DNA of 64,000 nucleotides from Acidobacteriaceae bacterium (lineage in GTDB: Bacteria > Acidobacteriota > Terriglobia > Terriglobales > Acidobacteriaceae): the NCBI GenBank assembly GCA_025462735.1, contig JAOAPC010000024.1, positions 248,001 through 312,000 on the forward strand, read 5' to 3'. How positions within the stretch are numbered: the first letter of the stretch is position 1; every line of letters starts with the position of its first letter. Positions 27,926 through 36,517 of the stretch are shown here, piece after piece. The notes under the pieces are model-generated. The model worked only from the letters and a program-made list of their open reading frames with translations, had not been told where the DNA came from and searched no databases. The translations under genes and the position numbers were made by a program.

Positions 27926-30010
27926 TTACTTCGCTCGCGATATTACTTGCTTGGCGGCTTGGACGACATGATCGACGGTGAATCCGAATTTCTTGAACAG
28001 GTCTTTCGCCGGGGCTGATCCGCCGAACGTGGTCATGCCGATGATTGCGCCTTCCAGGCCGACGTACCGCTCCCATCCGAAAACTGACGCGGCTTCGACG
28101 GATACGCGTGCCTTTATTTCCGGCGGGAGTACAGATTCTTTGTAAGCCTCATCTTGCATATCGAAGATATCGGTCGAGGGCATGCTGACTACGCGCGCGC
28201 GAACACCATCGGCTGTGAGTTTCTCGAATGCACTCATGCACAGCGAGAGTTCGCTGCCGGTGCCGATCAGAATGACTTCCGGCTTGCCGCCTTGCGCATC
28301 GGCGAGAACGTAGCCGCCTTTGGCAACGCCCGAAGCCGGTGCATACTTTGAGCGGTCAATGGTTGGCAGCGCTTGCCGAGTGAGAACCAAAGCCACCGGA
28401 TTGTGTTTCATCGGCATGATGACTTTCCATGCCTCGACAACTTCGTTCGCATCGCCGGGCCGCATGACGATAATGTGCGGCATCGCGCGTAACGAAGCTA
28501 ATTGTTCGATCGGTTGATGTGTGGGACCGTCTTCGCCAAGGCCAATAGAATCGTGCGTCAAAATGTAAATCGTCGGAATTTCCGCGATTGCTGCAAGGCG
28601 CATGGCCGGACGCATGTAGTCGGTAAAGTTAAAAAACGTTCCCCCGAATGGCCGGACCTTGATCATGGCCATGCCGTTCAGCGCGGAGCCCATCGCGTGC
28701 TCGCGAACGCCAAAGTGCAAATTGCGCCCCCCGTAATTTCCGGCCTTAAAAACGCCTGCGCCTTCAAATTTAAGATCCGTCTTATTCGAAGTTGCCAGAT
28801 CGGCGGCGCCGCCAATGAGCCAGGGAACATTTTGCGCCACGATGTTCAGCACTTTGCCCGAGCTTTCGCGCGTGGCGAGGCCCTTGGGATCGGGGGGAAA
28901 CGTCGGCAGATTTTTGTCCCAGCCGTCCGGGAGATCGCGACGTTGCATGCGATTGATGTTGTCCGCCAGTTCGGGGAATTGCTTACTGTATTTCGCAAAA
29001 AGGTCATTCCACTTCGAGCTGAGTTCGCGTCCGCGTTTTCCGATTCCTTCGTGGAAATTCTCAAGCACTCCGTCCGGCACCAGGAAGTGAGCGTCTTCTG
29101 GCCAGCCGTAAAACTTCTTGACCAAACGGACTTCATCTTCGCCCAGCGGCTCCCCATGCGCGGCGTTGGTGTCCTGCTTGTGGGGAGAGCCGTATCCGAT
29201 ATGGCTGTTCACGATAACAATGGTTGGTCGATCTTTGGTGGCGAGAAATTCCTTGAATGCTCCTGAAAGCGCATCAAGGTCATTGGCATCCCCGACGTGG
29301 GTGACATTCCAACCGTAAGCACGAAAGCGCATGGCGACGTCTTCGCTGAATGACCAGTCGGCGGGGCCATCGAGCGTGATGTGGTTAGCGTCGTAGATCC
29401 AACAGAGATTCGGCAGCTTCAAGTGGCCTGCCAGAGAGGCGGCTTCGCTACCCACGCCTTCCATTAAGTCGCCATCGCTGCAAATGGTGTAAATGTTGTA
29501 GTCAAAAATTTCGAAACCTGGACGGTTGTAACGGGCCTTCAGCCAATTGCTGGCAATCGACATACCCACGCTGTTGCCGATGCCCTGGCCTAACGGCCCG
29601 GTCGTGGTCTCAATACCAGAGGTGACGCGATACTCAGGATGGCCAGGAGTTTTGCTATCCAATTGGCGAAAATTCTTGATGTCATCGAGTGTGATGGAAG
29701 GACGGTCCAGGACCTTGTATTCAGAATCCACCGCCTTCACGCCGCTGAGGTACAGCATGGAATACAGAAGCATCGACGCATGGCCGTTGGAAAGAATGAA
29801 TCGGTCGCGATTGGGCCACACCGGATTCGCAGGGTCATAACGAAGAAATTGTTGCCAGAGAACATAAGCAACCGGGGCCAGGGCCATGGGCGCGCCAGGA
29901 TGGCCCGAATTGGCCTTCTGCACGGCATCAATCGACAGCGTGCGAATGGTATTTATGCTCAGAGTGTCCAGTTGCTTACCGGTGAGTACTGCCTGATCGC
30001 TAACGGCCAT
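27926..30010 (-). CDS. tkt: Transketolase
   Basis: The 694-residue product is a thiamine-diphosphate enzyme of the pentose-phosphate pathway. It carries the conserved AVQKANSGHPGAPMALAP near the N-terminus, the ThDP-binding GDGDLMEG-type segment (CSDGDLMEGVGSEAASLAGH) and the pyrimidine-region signature THDSIGLGEDGPTHQPIEQ. Length is normal for transketolase. It is the first gene of the operon tkt, tal-pgi, gnd, zwf, glk, pgl. The transcription start must lie in the 186 bases before it. Confidence 0.96.
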   Translation of the reverse strand: MAVSDQAVLTGKQLDTLSINTIRTLSIDAVQKANSGHPGAPMALAPVAYVLWQQFLRYDPANPVWPNRDRFILSNGHASMLLYSMLYLSGVKAVDSEYKVLDRPSITLDDIKNFRQLDSKTPGHPEYRVTSGIETTTGPLGQGIGNSVGMSIASNWLKARYNRPGFEIFDYNIYTICSDGDLMEGVGSEAASLAGHLKLPNLCWIYDANHITLDGPADWSFSEDVAMRFRAYGWNVTHVGDANDLDALSGAFKEFLATKDRPTIVIVNSHIGYGSPHKQDTNAAHGEPLGEDEVRLVKKFYGWPEDAHFLVPDGVLENFHEGIGKRGRELSSKWNDLFAKYSKQFPELADNINRMQRRDLPDGWDKNLPTFPPDPKGLATRESSGKVLNIVAQNVPWLIGGAADLATSNKTDLKFEGAGVFKAGNYGGRNLHFGVREHAMGSALNGMAMIKVRPFGGTFFNFTDYMRPAMRLAAIAEIPTIYILTHDSIGLGEDGPTHQPIEQLASLRAMPHIIVMRPGDANEVVEAWKVIMPMKHNPVALVLTRQALPTIDRSKYAPASGVAKGGYVLADAQGGKPEVILIGTGSELSLCMSAFEKLTADGVRARVVSMPSTDIFDMQDEAYKESVLPPEIKARVSVEAASVFGWERYVGLEGAIIGMTTFGGSAPAKDLFKKFGFTVDHVVQAAKQVISRAK

Positions 30011-30196
30011 AAGAAGTTCTCCCTAGCTTGGATCAATTTTCGCAGGAGAAGGATTCACCCGTGAGGCTTTCCAGTTTATCAAGTTCCGGCGTGTAAAGGC
30101 GGCGTGAGCTGGAGGGCAGCGTTTCTGGCCAACCAGCACACTCGCAGCCTGGGCCCCGGCGAAAACCAGTAGAATGCATTTTCTGCTGGCATTCTC

Positions 30197-31339
30197 TTGA
30201 AAAGAAAAATCGCGGTAGTTACATCGTCGCGCGCGGATTATGCACACCTGCGCTGGTTACTACGAGATCTTGGCGCACATTCTGCAGTCGATTTGCAGGT
30301 CGTCACGCTTGGTCCGCATCTTTCTCTGATATTCGGACATACAGGCAAGGCAGTTACCCCGGCGCAGAAACTGACCATCGAGTGCCTGCTCGATTCCGAT
30401 ACTGACGTCGGCATGGCAAAAACTATCGGAGTTGCCACGCTCGGCCTAGCCGATGCACTCGGCCGCCTGCGCCCCGACATACTGCTCCTGATCGCAGACC
30501 GATACGAAATGCTGGCCCCGGCATCGGTTGCGCTGGCCTTGCGGATTCCTATCGCGCACGTCGAGGGAGGCGAAGTCACATTTGGCGCGATCGACGATGC
30601 GGTGCGCAATGCATTGACCAAAATGAGCCACTTGCATTTCGCCTGCACTCGCCGAGCTGCAGAGCGGATTGCTGCGCTAGGGGAGGAACCATGGCGGATT
30701 ACATTCAGCGGCAGCCTTTCTTTGGACTATTTGCAGAGAGAACGACTGTTAAGCCGCGCGCAGGTACAGAAGAAAATAGCCATGCGACTGGAGAAAGACA
30801 CGGTGCTGTGCATTTATCATCCGGTCACCCTGCTCAACAACACCGTCGAGGAAGCGTCGGAAGTTTTTGCGGCCCTGTGCGATCTCAGGAAGCAAGTCCT
30901 CTTCATTTATCCCAATGCGGATGCAGGCAGCCGCGAATTGATACGGCGCGCGGAACTATTCGTGGTCAAACATCCGGGTTCTCGAGTGTTGGTGAACCTT
31001 GACCATCGGACGTATTTAAGCGTGCTAAAACACGTTGGCGTGCTAGTCGGGAATTCGAGCAGCGGAATCATTGAATCCACATCGCTGGATGTTCCCGCGG
31101 TGAATGTCGGAATTCGCCAGCAGGGACGCGAGCACGCGGCGAATGTAATAGATGCCCCCGCTGAGCGAAGAGCAATTCGCAAGGCTGTCATTCGGGCGCT
31201 GTCCGCAGAATTCCGTCGGGGAATTAGTGGGCTGGAAAGTCCCTATGGCGACGGCAAAGCGTCGCAGATCATTTGTGACGCGTTATTAAAGACGCCGCTC
31301 GGGCCGAAGCTGCTCTTCAAGCGAACTGACCTTGCATGA
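30197..31339 (+). CDS. UDP-N-acetylglucosamine 2-epimerase, hydrolysing (NeuC-like)
   Basis: The 380-residue product begins KRKIAVVTSSRADYAHLRWLL, the NeuC-type start, and has the family HVEGGEVTFGAIDDAVRNALTKMSHLHF and GNSSSGIIESTSLDVPAVNVG blocks. Family members release UDP from UDP-GlcNAc or a diacetamido analogue to give a 2-epimeric free sugar for nonulosonic-acid synthesis. No NeuB or NeuA homologue is in the window, so the product is uncertain. The only usable start in frame is a TTG at 30197. The stop overlaps the next start in an ATGA. Confidence 0.88.
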   Translation: MKRKIAVVTSSRADYAHLRWLLRDLGAHSAVDLQVVTLGPHLSLIFGHTGKAVTPAQKLTIECLLDSDTDVGMAKTIGVATLGLADALGRLRPDILLLIADRYEMLAPASVALALRIPIAHVEGGEVTFGAIDDAVRNALTKMSHLHFACTRRAAERIAALGEEPWRITFSGSLSLDYLQRERLLSRAQVQKKIAMRLEKDTVLCIYHPVTLLNNTVEEASEVFAALCDLRKQVLFIYPNADAGSRELIRRAELFVVKHPGSRVLVNLDHRTYLSVLKHVGVLVGNSSSGIIESTSLDVPAVNVGIRQQGREHAANVIDAPAERRAIRKAVIRALSAEFRRGISGLESPYGDGKASQIICDALLKTPLGPKLLFKRTDLA

Positions 31340-32535
31340 AAGTCCGAATTCCGCTTGCCCAACCAGAAATCACCGAAGCCGATAGGGACGCCGTGCTCAA
31401 CGTGCTTGGCACCCCTTACCTGAGCATGGGGCCGAAGCTGGCGGAATTTGAGCAGGCGATTTGCGATTACACGGGATGCAAATACGCTGTCGCAGTGAAC
31501 TCCGGAACTTCAGCGCTACATGTTGCGGTGCGGGCTCTCGGCCTTGAGCGTGGGGCGGAAGTCATCCTGCCGTCATTCACGTTTTCCGCGCTGCTCAATG
31601 TGATTTTGCAAGAAGGCCTGCGACCCAAATTCGTGGATATTGATCCTGAGACTTACAACATCACTCCTGGGCTGGTGGCTGCTGCGATTACGCCGCAAAC
31701 CAGGCTGATATTGGCGGTGCACACGTTTGGGTTTCCGGTTGACGTGAAATCAATTGGTGAAGTTGCGAAAGAGTATGGAATTTCGCAGGCAAGGCCCCAT
31801 TCGACTTCGTTCAGGGCAGGTCCGCACCACACGGCTCATATCATCGAGGATGCCTGCGAGGCGCTTGGGGCCGAAGTCGGTGGGCGTAAGGCGGGATCTA
31901 TCGGCGATGCGGGACTTTTCGCTTTCTATCCCAATAAACAGATCACGACCGGAGAGGGCGGCGTGCTGATCACCTCCGACAAGGGGCTCGCTGAGCACGC
32001 TCGCCGCTTGCGGAACCAAGGCCGCGATCCCGAACTCGATTGGTTGCAACATGTCGAGGTTGGATTCAGTTACCGCATATCTGACATCAATTGTGCGCTG
32101 GGCGTTTCGCAATTGCAGCGAATTGAAAACGTGATCGAGGGCCGGCAAAAGCTCGCCGAAATCTATGATCGCGAAGTCCCAAGAATGGACGAGATCCATC
32201 GTCCGCCGATCACGAGTGAAGTGGGGCGAATTAGCTGGTTCGTGTATCCGATCCGCTTGGGAAAGGACTTTAGCCGCGCTAACCGAGATTGGATTTGCGA
32301 ATCTATGCTGCGCAAAGGCATAGCAACCGGCCGTTATTTTGCGCCTCTGCATCTGCAGCCGGTGCTCGCGTCGCCAATCGGACAAGCCAAGTCTGGGCTC
32401 CGATTACCTCAAACTGAATTCGTAGCGGACCGAATCATTGCGTTGCCCTTTTTTAATGAACTTACGGAGAAACAAATTCAGGAAGTCTGCGGTGCGCTCG
32501 AGGAGTCAGTCCGCGAGCTCCGGCGAAAGACGTAG
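31336..32535 (+). CDS. DegT/DnrJ/EryC1/StrS aminotransferase with an insertion
   Basis: The 399-residue product is a PLP sugar aminotransferase. It has GSTSALHVAVRAL-like NSGTSALHVA, LPSFTFSALLN, IIEDACEALGA and the PLP Lys in FAFYPNKQITTGEGG. Such enzymes aminate keto-sugar nucleotides for surface glycans. Residues 150-167 (SQARPHSTSFRAGPHHTA) interrupt the usually continuous AKEYGI-HIIEDA region and look like a translated repeat. The gene overlaps the NeuC-like gene by four bases. Its last 58 bases overlap the convergent methyltransferase gene. Confidence 0.9.
   Translation: MKVRIPLAQPEITEADRDAVLNVLGTPYLSMGPKLAEFEQAICDYTGCKYAVAVNSGTSALHVAVRALGLERGAEVILPSFTFSALLNVILQEGLRPKFVDIDPETYNITPGLVAAAITPQTRLILAVHTFGFPVDVKSIGEVAKEYGISQARPHSTSFRAGPHHTAHIIEDACEALGAEVGGRKAGSIGDAGLFAFYPNKQITTGEGGVLITSDKGLAEHARRLRNQGRDPELDWLQHVEVGFSYRISDINCALGVSQLQRIENVIEGRQKLAEIYDREVPRMDEIHRPPITSEVGRISWFVYPIRLGKDFSRANRDWICESMLRKGIATGRYFAPLHLQPVLASPIGQAKSGLRLPQTEFVADRIIALPFFNELTEKQIQEVCGALEESVRELRRKT
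31783..31836 (+). other. In-frame 54-base insertion in the DegT gene
   Basis: These 18 codons have no counterpart in the family between the AKEYGI helix and the HIIEDACEALG strand. The DNA includes CATTCGACTTCGTTCAGGGC, a word resembling dispersed intergenic repeats of the TTCGACTNCGCTCAGG type. The flanks remain in frame and the PLP lysine region is intact. Confidence 0.65.
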
Positions 32536-33311
32536 AGCAGGTTGCCCTGGAACGCAAACCGGCATATTTTGCCGCTTTCGTAATCAATCACGATTCGCTC
32601 CTCGATGCTTAGGCCGGCTCCAGACGCGAGCTGCCGGACCTCGCGGTCGGTGAATACATGTCCGTGTGTGCTGATTGAGCTTCCGCCCAAATCCCATTTA
32701 GCGATAACGTCCGCGTTGGTCTCTTCGTAAAAGATAGAATCGCGAATAAATCGAGCGGTACTCGCCATGACCCCGTAGGAGCGAAGGTTGTAGCGGTGAT
32801 TTACGTCAAGGAAGCACTTTCCCCATGGCGTCAGACACTCTGCCATTCCCTGCAATGCACGCTCGCGATCTTCGACTCTACGAACGTGCCCCAAAACGTT
32901 CCATAGGCATGTGATCACATCAAAGCGTCGCACATTCTTTTTTTCTTTGATTTCGGTTTCGCTCATATCAGCGCGAAAGCTAGAACAATTCGAGGTTTTG
33001 GCCCCTAGCTCTTCCGCGCGGATATTCCATATCTCTATTTTTTCCATTCCTATCGCCCGCGATGCCATTTCCAAGCTCGGCTCAACCAAGACGATATTGT
33101 CGATTCGGCACTCCCTGGCGATTCGCAGCGCGCGTACGCCATCTCCCGCCCCAACATCGAGAAGCGATTTGCTGTTGGGAGGAACACGCGAGGCGATGAT
33201 CTTCTCGATGCTGCGCAGGTAGGGTTCACGGCCGCGGCTGAGATCGGCATAGTGTGGCGCTAGCCGACTGTAAGCCGCGACGGGATCATCGAAGTGCTGA
33301 TTGGGCTTCAA
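32478..33311 (-). CDS. Class I SAM-dependent methyltransferase
   Basis: The 277-residue product has the SAM-binding glycine motif LLDVGAGDGVRALRIA, an acidic motif II (IVLVEPSLEMA) and the downstream FDVITCLWNVLGH segment. The region after it (ECLTPWGKCFLDVNHRYN) is the usual post-core strand. The substrate is unknown. It lies in a glycan-type neighbourhood, so a sugar or lipid acceptor is possible but unproven. Its 3' end overlaps the convergent DegT gene by 58 bases. Confidence 0.85.
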   Translation of the reverse strand: MKPNQHFDDPVAAYSRLAPHYADLSRGREPYLRSIEKIIASRVPPNSKSLLDVGAGDGVRALRIARECRIDNIVLVEPSLEMASRAIGMEKIEIWNIRAEELGAKTSNCSSFRADMSETEIKEKKNVRRFDVITCLWNVLGHVRRVEDRERALQGMAECLTPWGKCFLDVNHRYNLRSYGVMASTARFIRDSIFYEETNADVIAKWDLGGSSISTHGHVFTDREVRQLASGAGLSIEERIVIDYESGKICRFAFQGNLLYVFRRSSRTDSSSAPQTS

Positions 33312-33322
33312 CCGATCATTCT

Positions 33323-33362
33323 AAATACTGTCCGCCGAACGCTGAATACTGCCCGCCGAACG
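33323..33362. repeat. Tandem copy of a 19-base intergenic word
   Basis: AATACTGTCCGCCGAACG and AATACTGCCCGCCGAACG occur next to each other (starts at about 33324 and 33345). They belong to the simple intergenic words that recur in this genome. Confidence 0.6.
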
Positions 33363-33539
33363 ACCGCGCAAGTTAGAGCCAACCTGTCAGCGCGATGGCC
33401 TTGTAGAGCAACCAGTTTTCACGGTTGCCTCGGTAGATCACGGAATGTGGATGCGCCACCAAAGTAACCTGTGCGCCATTGCCTTGTCGGGCTAGACTTG
33501 AGGCAAGTTTTTGCGCTCGGGTCAAAGGGTACGCTTGCC

Positions 33540-34022
33540 ATGAAGTTTTCAAAGTTGCAGATCGCAATTGCTGTGGGTGCCGGCCTTTTAATCCTATTTG
33601 GATTTTTTGGCTATCTGATGTGGCTGAACAGCCAGCCACCGGTACTGGAGAAGTCAGCGGACCTTGATCCTCTAACCAAGATCCCGATATCGATCAGCTT
33701 GAATCCTTTGCGGGACCGCTCATCAGAACGGGCGGCGACTGAGTTCTTACGCGCTATGAGCGACGGACGCTGCAAGGAGCAACTTGTCGATTGGGAGAAG
33801 GACTACCGCAAACGTTACGCTGCTTTTATCTGCGACTCCGAGGCAAAACATCCACTAGTTTCGTGGAAAGTTGTGGATTGGGATGACCGGCCACCGCTGA
33901 GAATTCTCGAGTACAAAGCCAAACGCCAGGGCGAAGGATCCAGCTACGAAGAACTGCTTTCGGTCACCCTCGACAGCCGCGGCGGGGACTGGGTGGTCAC
34001 GAAATACGACTCCCTGTATTAG
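33540..34022 (+). CDS. Hypothetical membrane-anchored protein
   Basis: The 160-residue product has one N-terminal membrane segment (about residues 7-29, IAIAVGAGLLILFGFFGYLMWL) and a soluble domain outside or inside the membrane. The domain has regular hydrophobic spacing, with a Trp-rich part (LVSWKVVDWDDRPPLRILEY) and the end SRGGDWVVTKYDSLY. I do not recognise a family. AAGGG lies about ten bases before the ATG at 33540. The frame is open upstream to 33471 but that is probably not coding. Confidence 0.65.
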   Translation: MKFSKLQIAIAVGAGLLILFGFFGYLMWLNSQPPVLEKSADLDPLTKIPISISLNPLRDRSSERAATEFLRAMSDGRCKEQLVDWEKDYRKRYAAFICDSEAKHPLVSWKVVDWDDRPPLRILEYKAKRQGEGSSYEELLSVTLDSRGGDWVVTKYDSLY

Positions 34023-34169
34023 CTGTGCTTTCATCCTCAGATGAGCAGTATTTCACCGTGTGTTCTCGTTCGGGAAGTAGCTCACGGCCGTTCAATCTAA
34101 ATGTGCGGGTTTGACAATTGAATCTGTGCTCTTTAGGTTACTATTTCCGCGCGCCAGTCTGTTCGAACC

Positions 34170-35621
34170 TTGTCCAAACGAAAAACCACGTTTGCGTTAC
34201 TGCTTCTTACGCTGGCGGCATTGTCCGTTCATGGCTATCATCCCTACGCGGAAGATGCCGAAATCTATTTGCCCGGGGTCAAAAAACTTCTTCACCCTGA
34301 GCTCTATCCAGTGGGGACCGAATTTTTCCAATCGCACGCCAGCCTGACCCTTTTCCCTAACTTGATCGCGGCGTCGGTACGAATCACCCACATTCCGTTC
34401 GATTACGCGATTTTTGTCTGGTACATGGCTTCGATTTTTCTGTTGCTCGTTGCGTGCTGGGAGTTCAGCGGAATTTGCTTCGACTCAGTGATGGCCAGAT
34501 GGGGCGCGGTGGGGCTGGTTGCGGCGCTGCTTACGCTGCCAGTAGCCGGCACAGCGCTGTACCTCATGGACCAGTACCTTAATCCCAGGAACCTGGCTGC
34601 GTTTGCGGCAGTCTTTGCGGTGAGCCGGGTTCTACAGGATAAATATTTGCACGCCAGCATCTGGTTGATTTTCGCCGCAGCCGTCCATCCCCTGATGGCC
34701 TCGTTCGCGGTTGCGTTTTGCGCTGTGCTGATCTTATTGGAAAAGATACGCAAGCCGGTGCCCACCATGGCGGGTCTGCTGCCTTTTGTAAGTGTTTTCG
34801 CGCCGCCGCCGCCAGCCTATCGCGAGGCCATGCGCTTTCATACGACGCACTTCCTGCTGCATTGGCAGTGGTATGAGTGGCTGGGAATAATCGCGCCGTT
34901 CCCAATTTTCATTTGGTTCGGCCGCATCGCCCGATCACGCAATCTCAAAAATCTGGAGCGAGGGTGCCAGGCTGCGGTGGTTTATGAGTTGGTCTATTTT
35001 GCGGTCGCGTTAGTTATTGCTATACCGGATCGCTTCGAGACGCTGGCACGACTGCAGCCCCTCCGAAGCCTGCATCTACTCTACTTATTCCTGCTGATGG
35101 CCACCGGCGGGTTCATGGCGGAGTACGTTCTGAAGAATCGCGTATGGCGATGGATAGCGTTGTTTCTCCCGCTGTGCGCAGGAATGTTCGTTGCACAGCG
35201 CGCGTTGTTTCCCGCGACTGCACACATCGAGTGGCCATGGGCTGCGTCAAAAAATGAATGGGAGCAGGCGTTCCTTTGGGGCCGCAACAATACGCCCACC
35301 GACGCGGTCTTCGCTATCGATCCCTTTTACTTGGGAATCCCAGGCGAAGACACAATCGGCTTCCGCGCTCTGGCGGAACGCAGCCGCTTAGCCGATGCCT
35401 ACAAAGACAGCGGTGCAGTCTCCATGTTCCCGCCCTTGGCGGAGGAGTGGCGAGAACAGTTTCTGGCCCAAAAGGATTGGAAACATTTCACGCAAGCCGA
35501 CTTCTTGCGCCTGCGAGAAAAATATGGAGTGAGCTGGGCGGTCCTACAGTTGCCGGAGAATATTGGCTTGTCTTGTCCTTACAGGAATTCGGCGGTTGCA
35601 GTCTGCAGGGTCGGCCCGTAG
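34170..35621 (+). CDS. Polytopic membrane protein of unknown function
   Basis: The 483-residue product has about nine or ten membrane segments through residue 350, then a soluble tail of about 130 residues (ASKNEWEQAFLWGRNNTPTDAVFAIDPFYLG and following). This layout is like large membrane proteins of glycosyltransferase-C or DUF6798 type, but I cannot fix the family. A stop codon lies 36 bases upstream in frame, so the start is the TTG at 34170 (or an ATT nearby). The neighbouring GT2 gene supports a link to envelope glycans (inference). Confidence 0.7.
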   Translation: MSKRKTTFALLLLTLAALSVHGYHPYAEDAEIYLPGVKKLLHPELYPVGTEFFQSHASLTLFPNLIAASVRITHIPFDYAIFVWYMASIFLLLVACWEFSGICFDSVMARWGAVGLVAALLTLPVAGTALYLMDQYLNPRNLAAFAAVFAVSRVLQDKYLHASIWLIFAAAVHPLMASFAVAFCAVLILLEKIRKPVPTMAGLLPFVSVFAPPPPAYREAMRFHTTHFLLHWQWYEWLGIIAPFPIFIWFGRIARSRNLKNLERGCQAAVVYELVYFAVALVIAIPDRFETLARLQPLRSLHLLYLFLLMATGGFMAEYVLKNRVWRWIALFLPLCAGMFVAQRALFPATAHIEWPWAASKNEWEQAFLWGRNNTPTDAVFAIDPFYLGIPGEDTIGFRALAERSRLADAYKDSGAVSMFPPLAEEWREQFLAQKDWKHFTQADFLRLREKYGVSWAVLQLPENIGLSCPYRNSAVAVCRVGP

Positions 35622-35639
35622 TACCTCTTTGGTTGCCCT

Positions 35640-36449
35640 TTAAGATCGGACCCCGGCCTCCACAGCGCCCCTTGCATAGTAGTCCGCCACACCCGGCTCC
35701 AGCTTCCGTCCGCTTGCATTGAAGATTGAGAACTTCGCCAAGCCCCATTTTTGCAACGCGAACTGTAAAGTAGTCGCGAGCACGCCGAGGCCGTACTTCA
35801 CGCTGCGCCGAAAGTTGATAGACGATGCATCGGGAAAATATTTCGTAGGGCAGGATACTTCGCCGATCTTGAAGCCGAAAAACGCGCACTGCGCCAGCAT
35901 CTGGTTGTCGAACACGAAATCGTCGGAGTTTTCGAGCAGCGGCAGGGTGGTGAGAACTTCACGGCTGAACGCGCGATATCCGGTGTGATATTCCGATACT
36001 TTGATTCGCAAAAACAAATTCTCAAATGCAGTCAAAAAACGGTTGAAAACGTATTTGTAAAGCGGCATTCCGCCGCGCAGCGCCTGCCCGCCGATAATTC
36101 TCGATCCAAGCACGACGTCGTAAATTCCGTACGCCACCATGCTGGCCATCGCGGTCACTAGCAACGGCGTGTACTGATAATCCGGATGCACCATGATGAT
36201 GACGTCGGCGTCCTCGGCCAGGGCCTCGCGGTAGCAGGTCTGCTGATTGCGCCCGTAACCGTAATTGCGGTCATGCACAAAATGCACCAGACCAAGTTCG
36301 CGCGCGACTTCAACGGTCCGGTCGGCGCTGAAATCATCGACCAGGATCCGAATATCGACGATCGCCGGCAACTCTTGTACCGTCGCGGGAAGAGTCTTCT
36401 CGGCGTTATACGCGGGCATTACTACGGCTATACGTTTTCCATTAAGCAT
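35640..36449 (-). CDS. Family 2 glycosyltransferase (DPM1-like)
   Basis: The 269-residue product begins KRIAVVMPAYNAEKTL, the GT-A nucleotide-sugar fold start, with an acidic metal region VDDFSADRT and the polyprenyl-phosphate-like HDRNYGYGRNQQTCYREAL. It contains GSRIIGGQALRGGMPLYKYVFNR and then SEYHTGYRAFSREVL, typical of dolichyl/polyprenyl-phosphate sugar synthases. No strong C-terminal membrane pair is seen. It probably transfers a hexose to a lipid carrier at the membrane. It is convergent with the preceding polytopic membrane protein gene. Confidence 0.9.
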   Translation of the reverse strand: MLNGKRIAVVMPAYNAEKTLPATVQELPAIVDIRILVDDFSADRTVEVARELGLVHFVHDRNYGYGRNQQTCYREALAEDADVIIMVHPDYQYTPLLVTAMASMVAYGIYDVVLGSRIIGGQALRGGMPLYKYVFNRFLTAFENLFLRIKVSEYHTGYRAFSREVLTTLPLLENSDDFVFDNQMLAQCAFFGFKIGEVSCPTKYFPDASSINFRRSVKYGLGVLATTLQFALQKWGLAKFSIFNASGRKLEPGVADYYARGAVEAGVRS

Positions 36450-36517
36450 CGCTGATTATGGCTCACGAGTAAGTGTCCGGTTTGGTCCGGAACACTGGGT
36501 TACACTCATCATAAATC

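Noticed and set aside
27903-28076. Longer N-terminus for the Tal-Pgi fusion
   Set aside because: The extra residues are Arg/His-rich, overlap the 3' end of tkt, and lack a ribosome binding site; GGAGG marks 27902.
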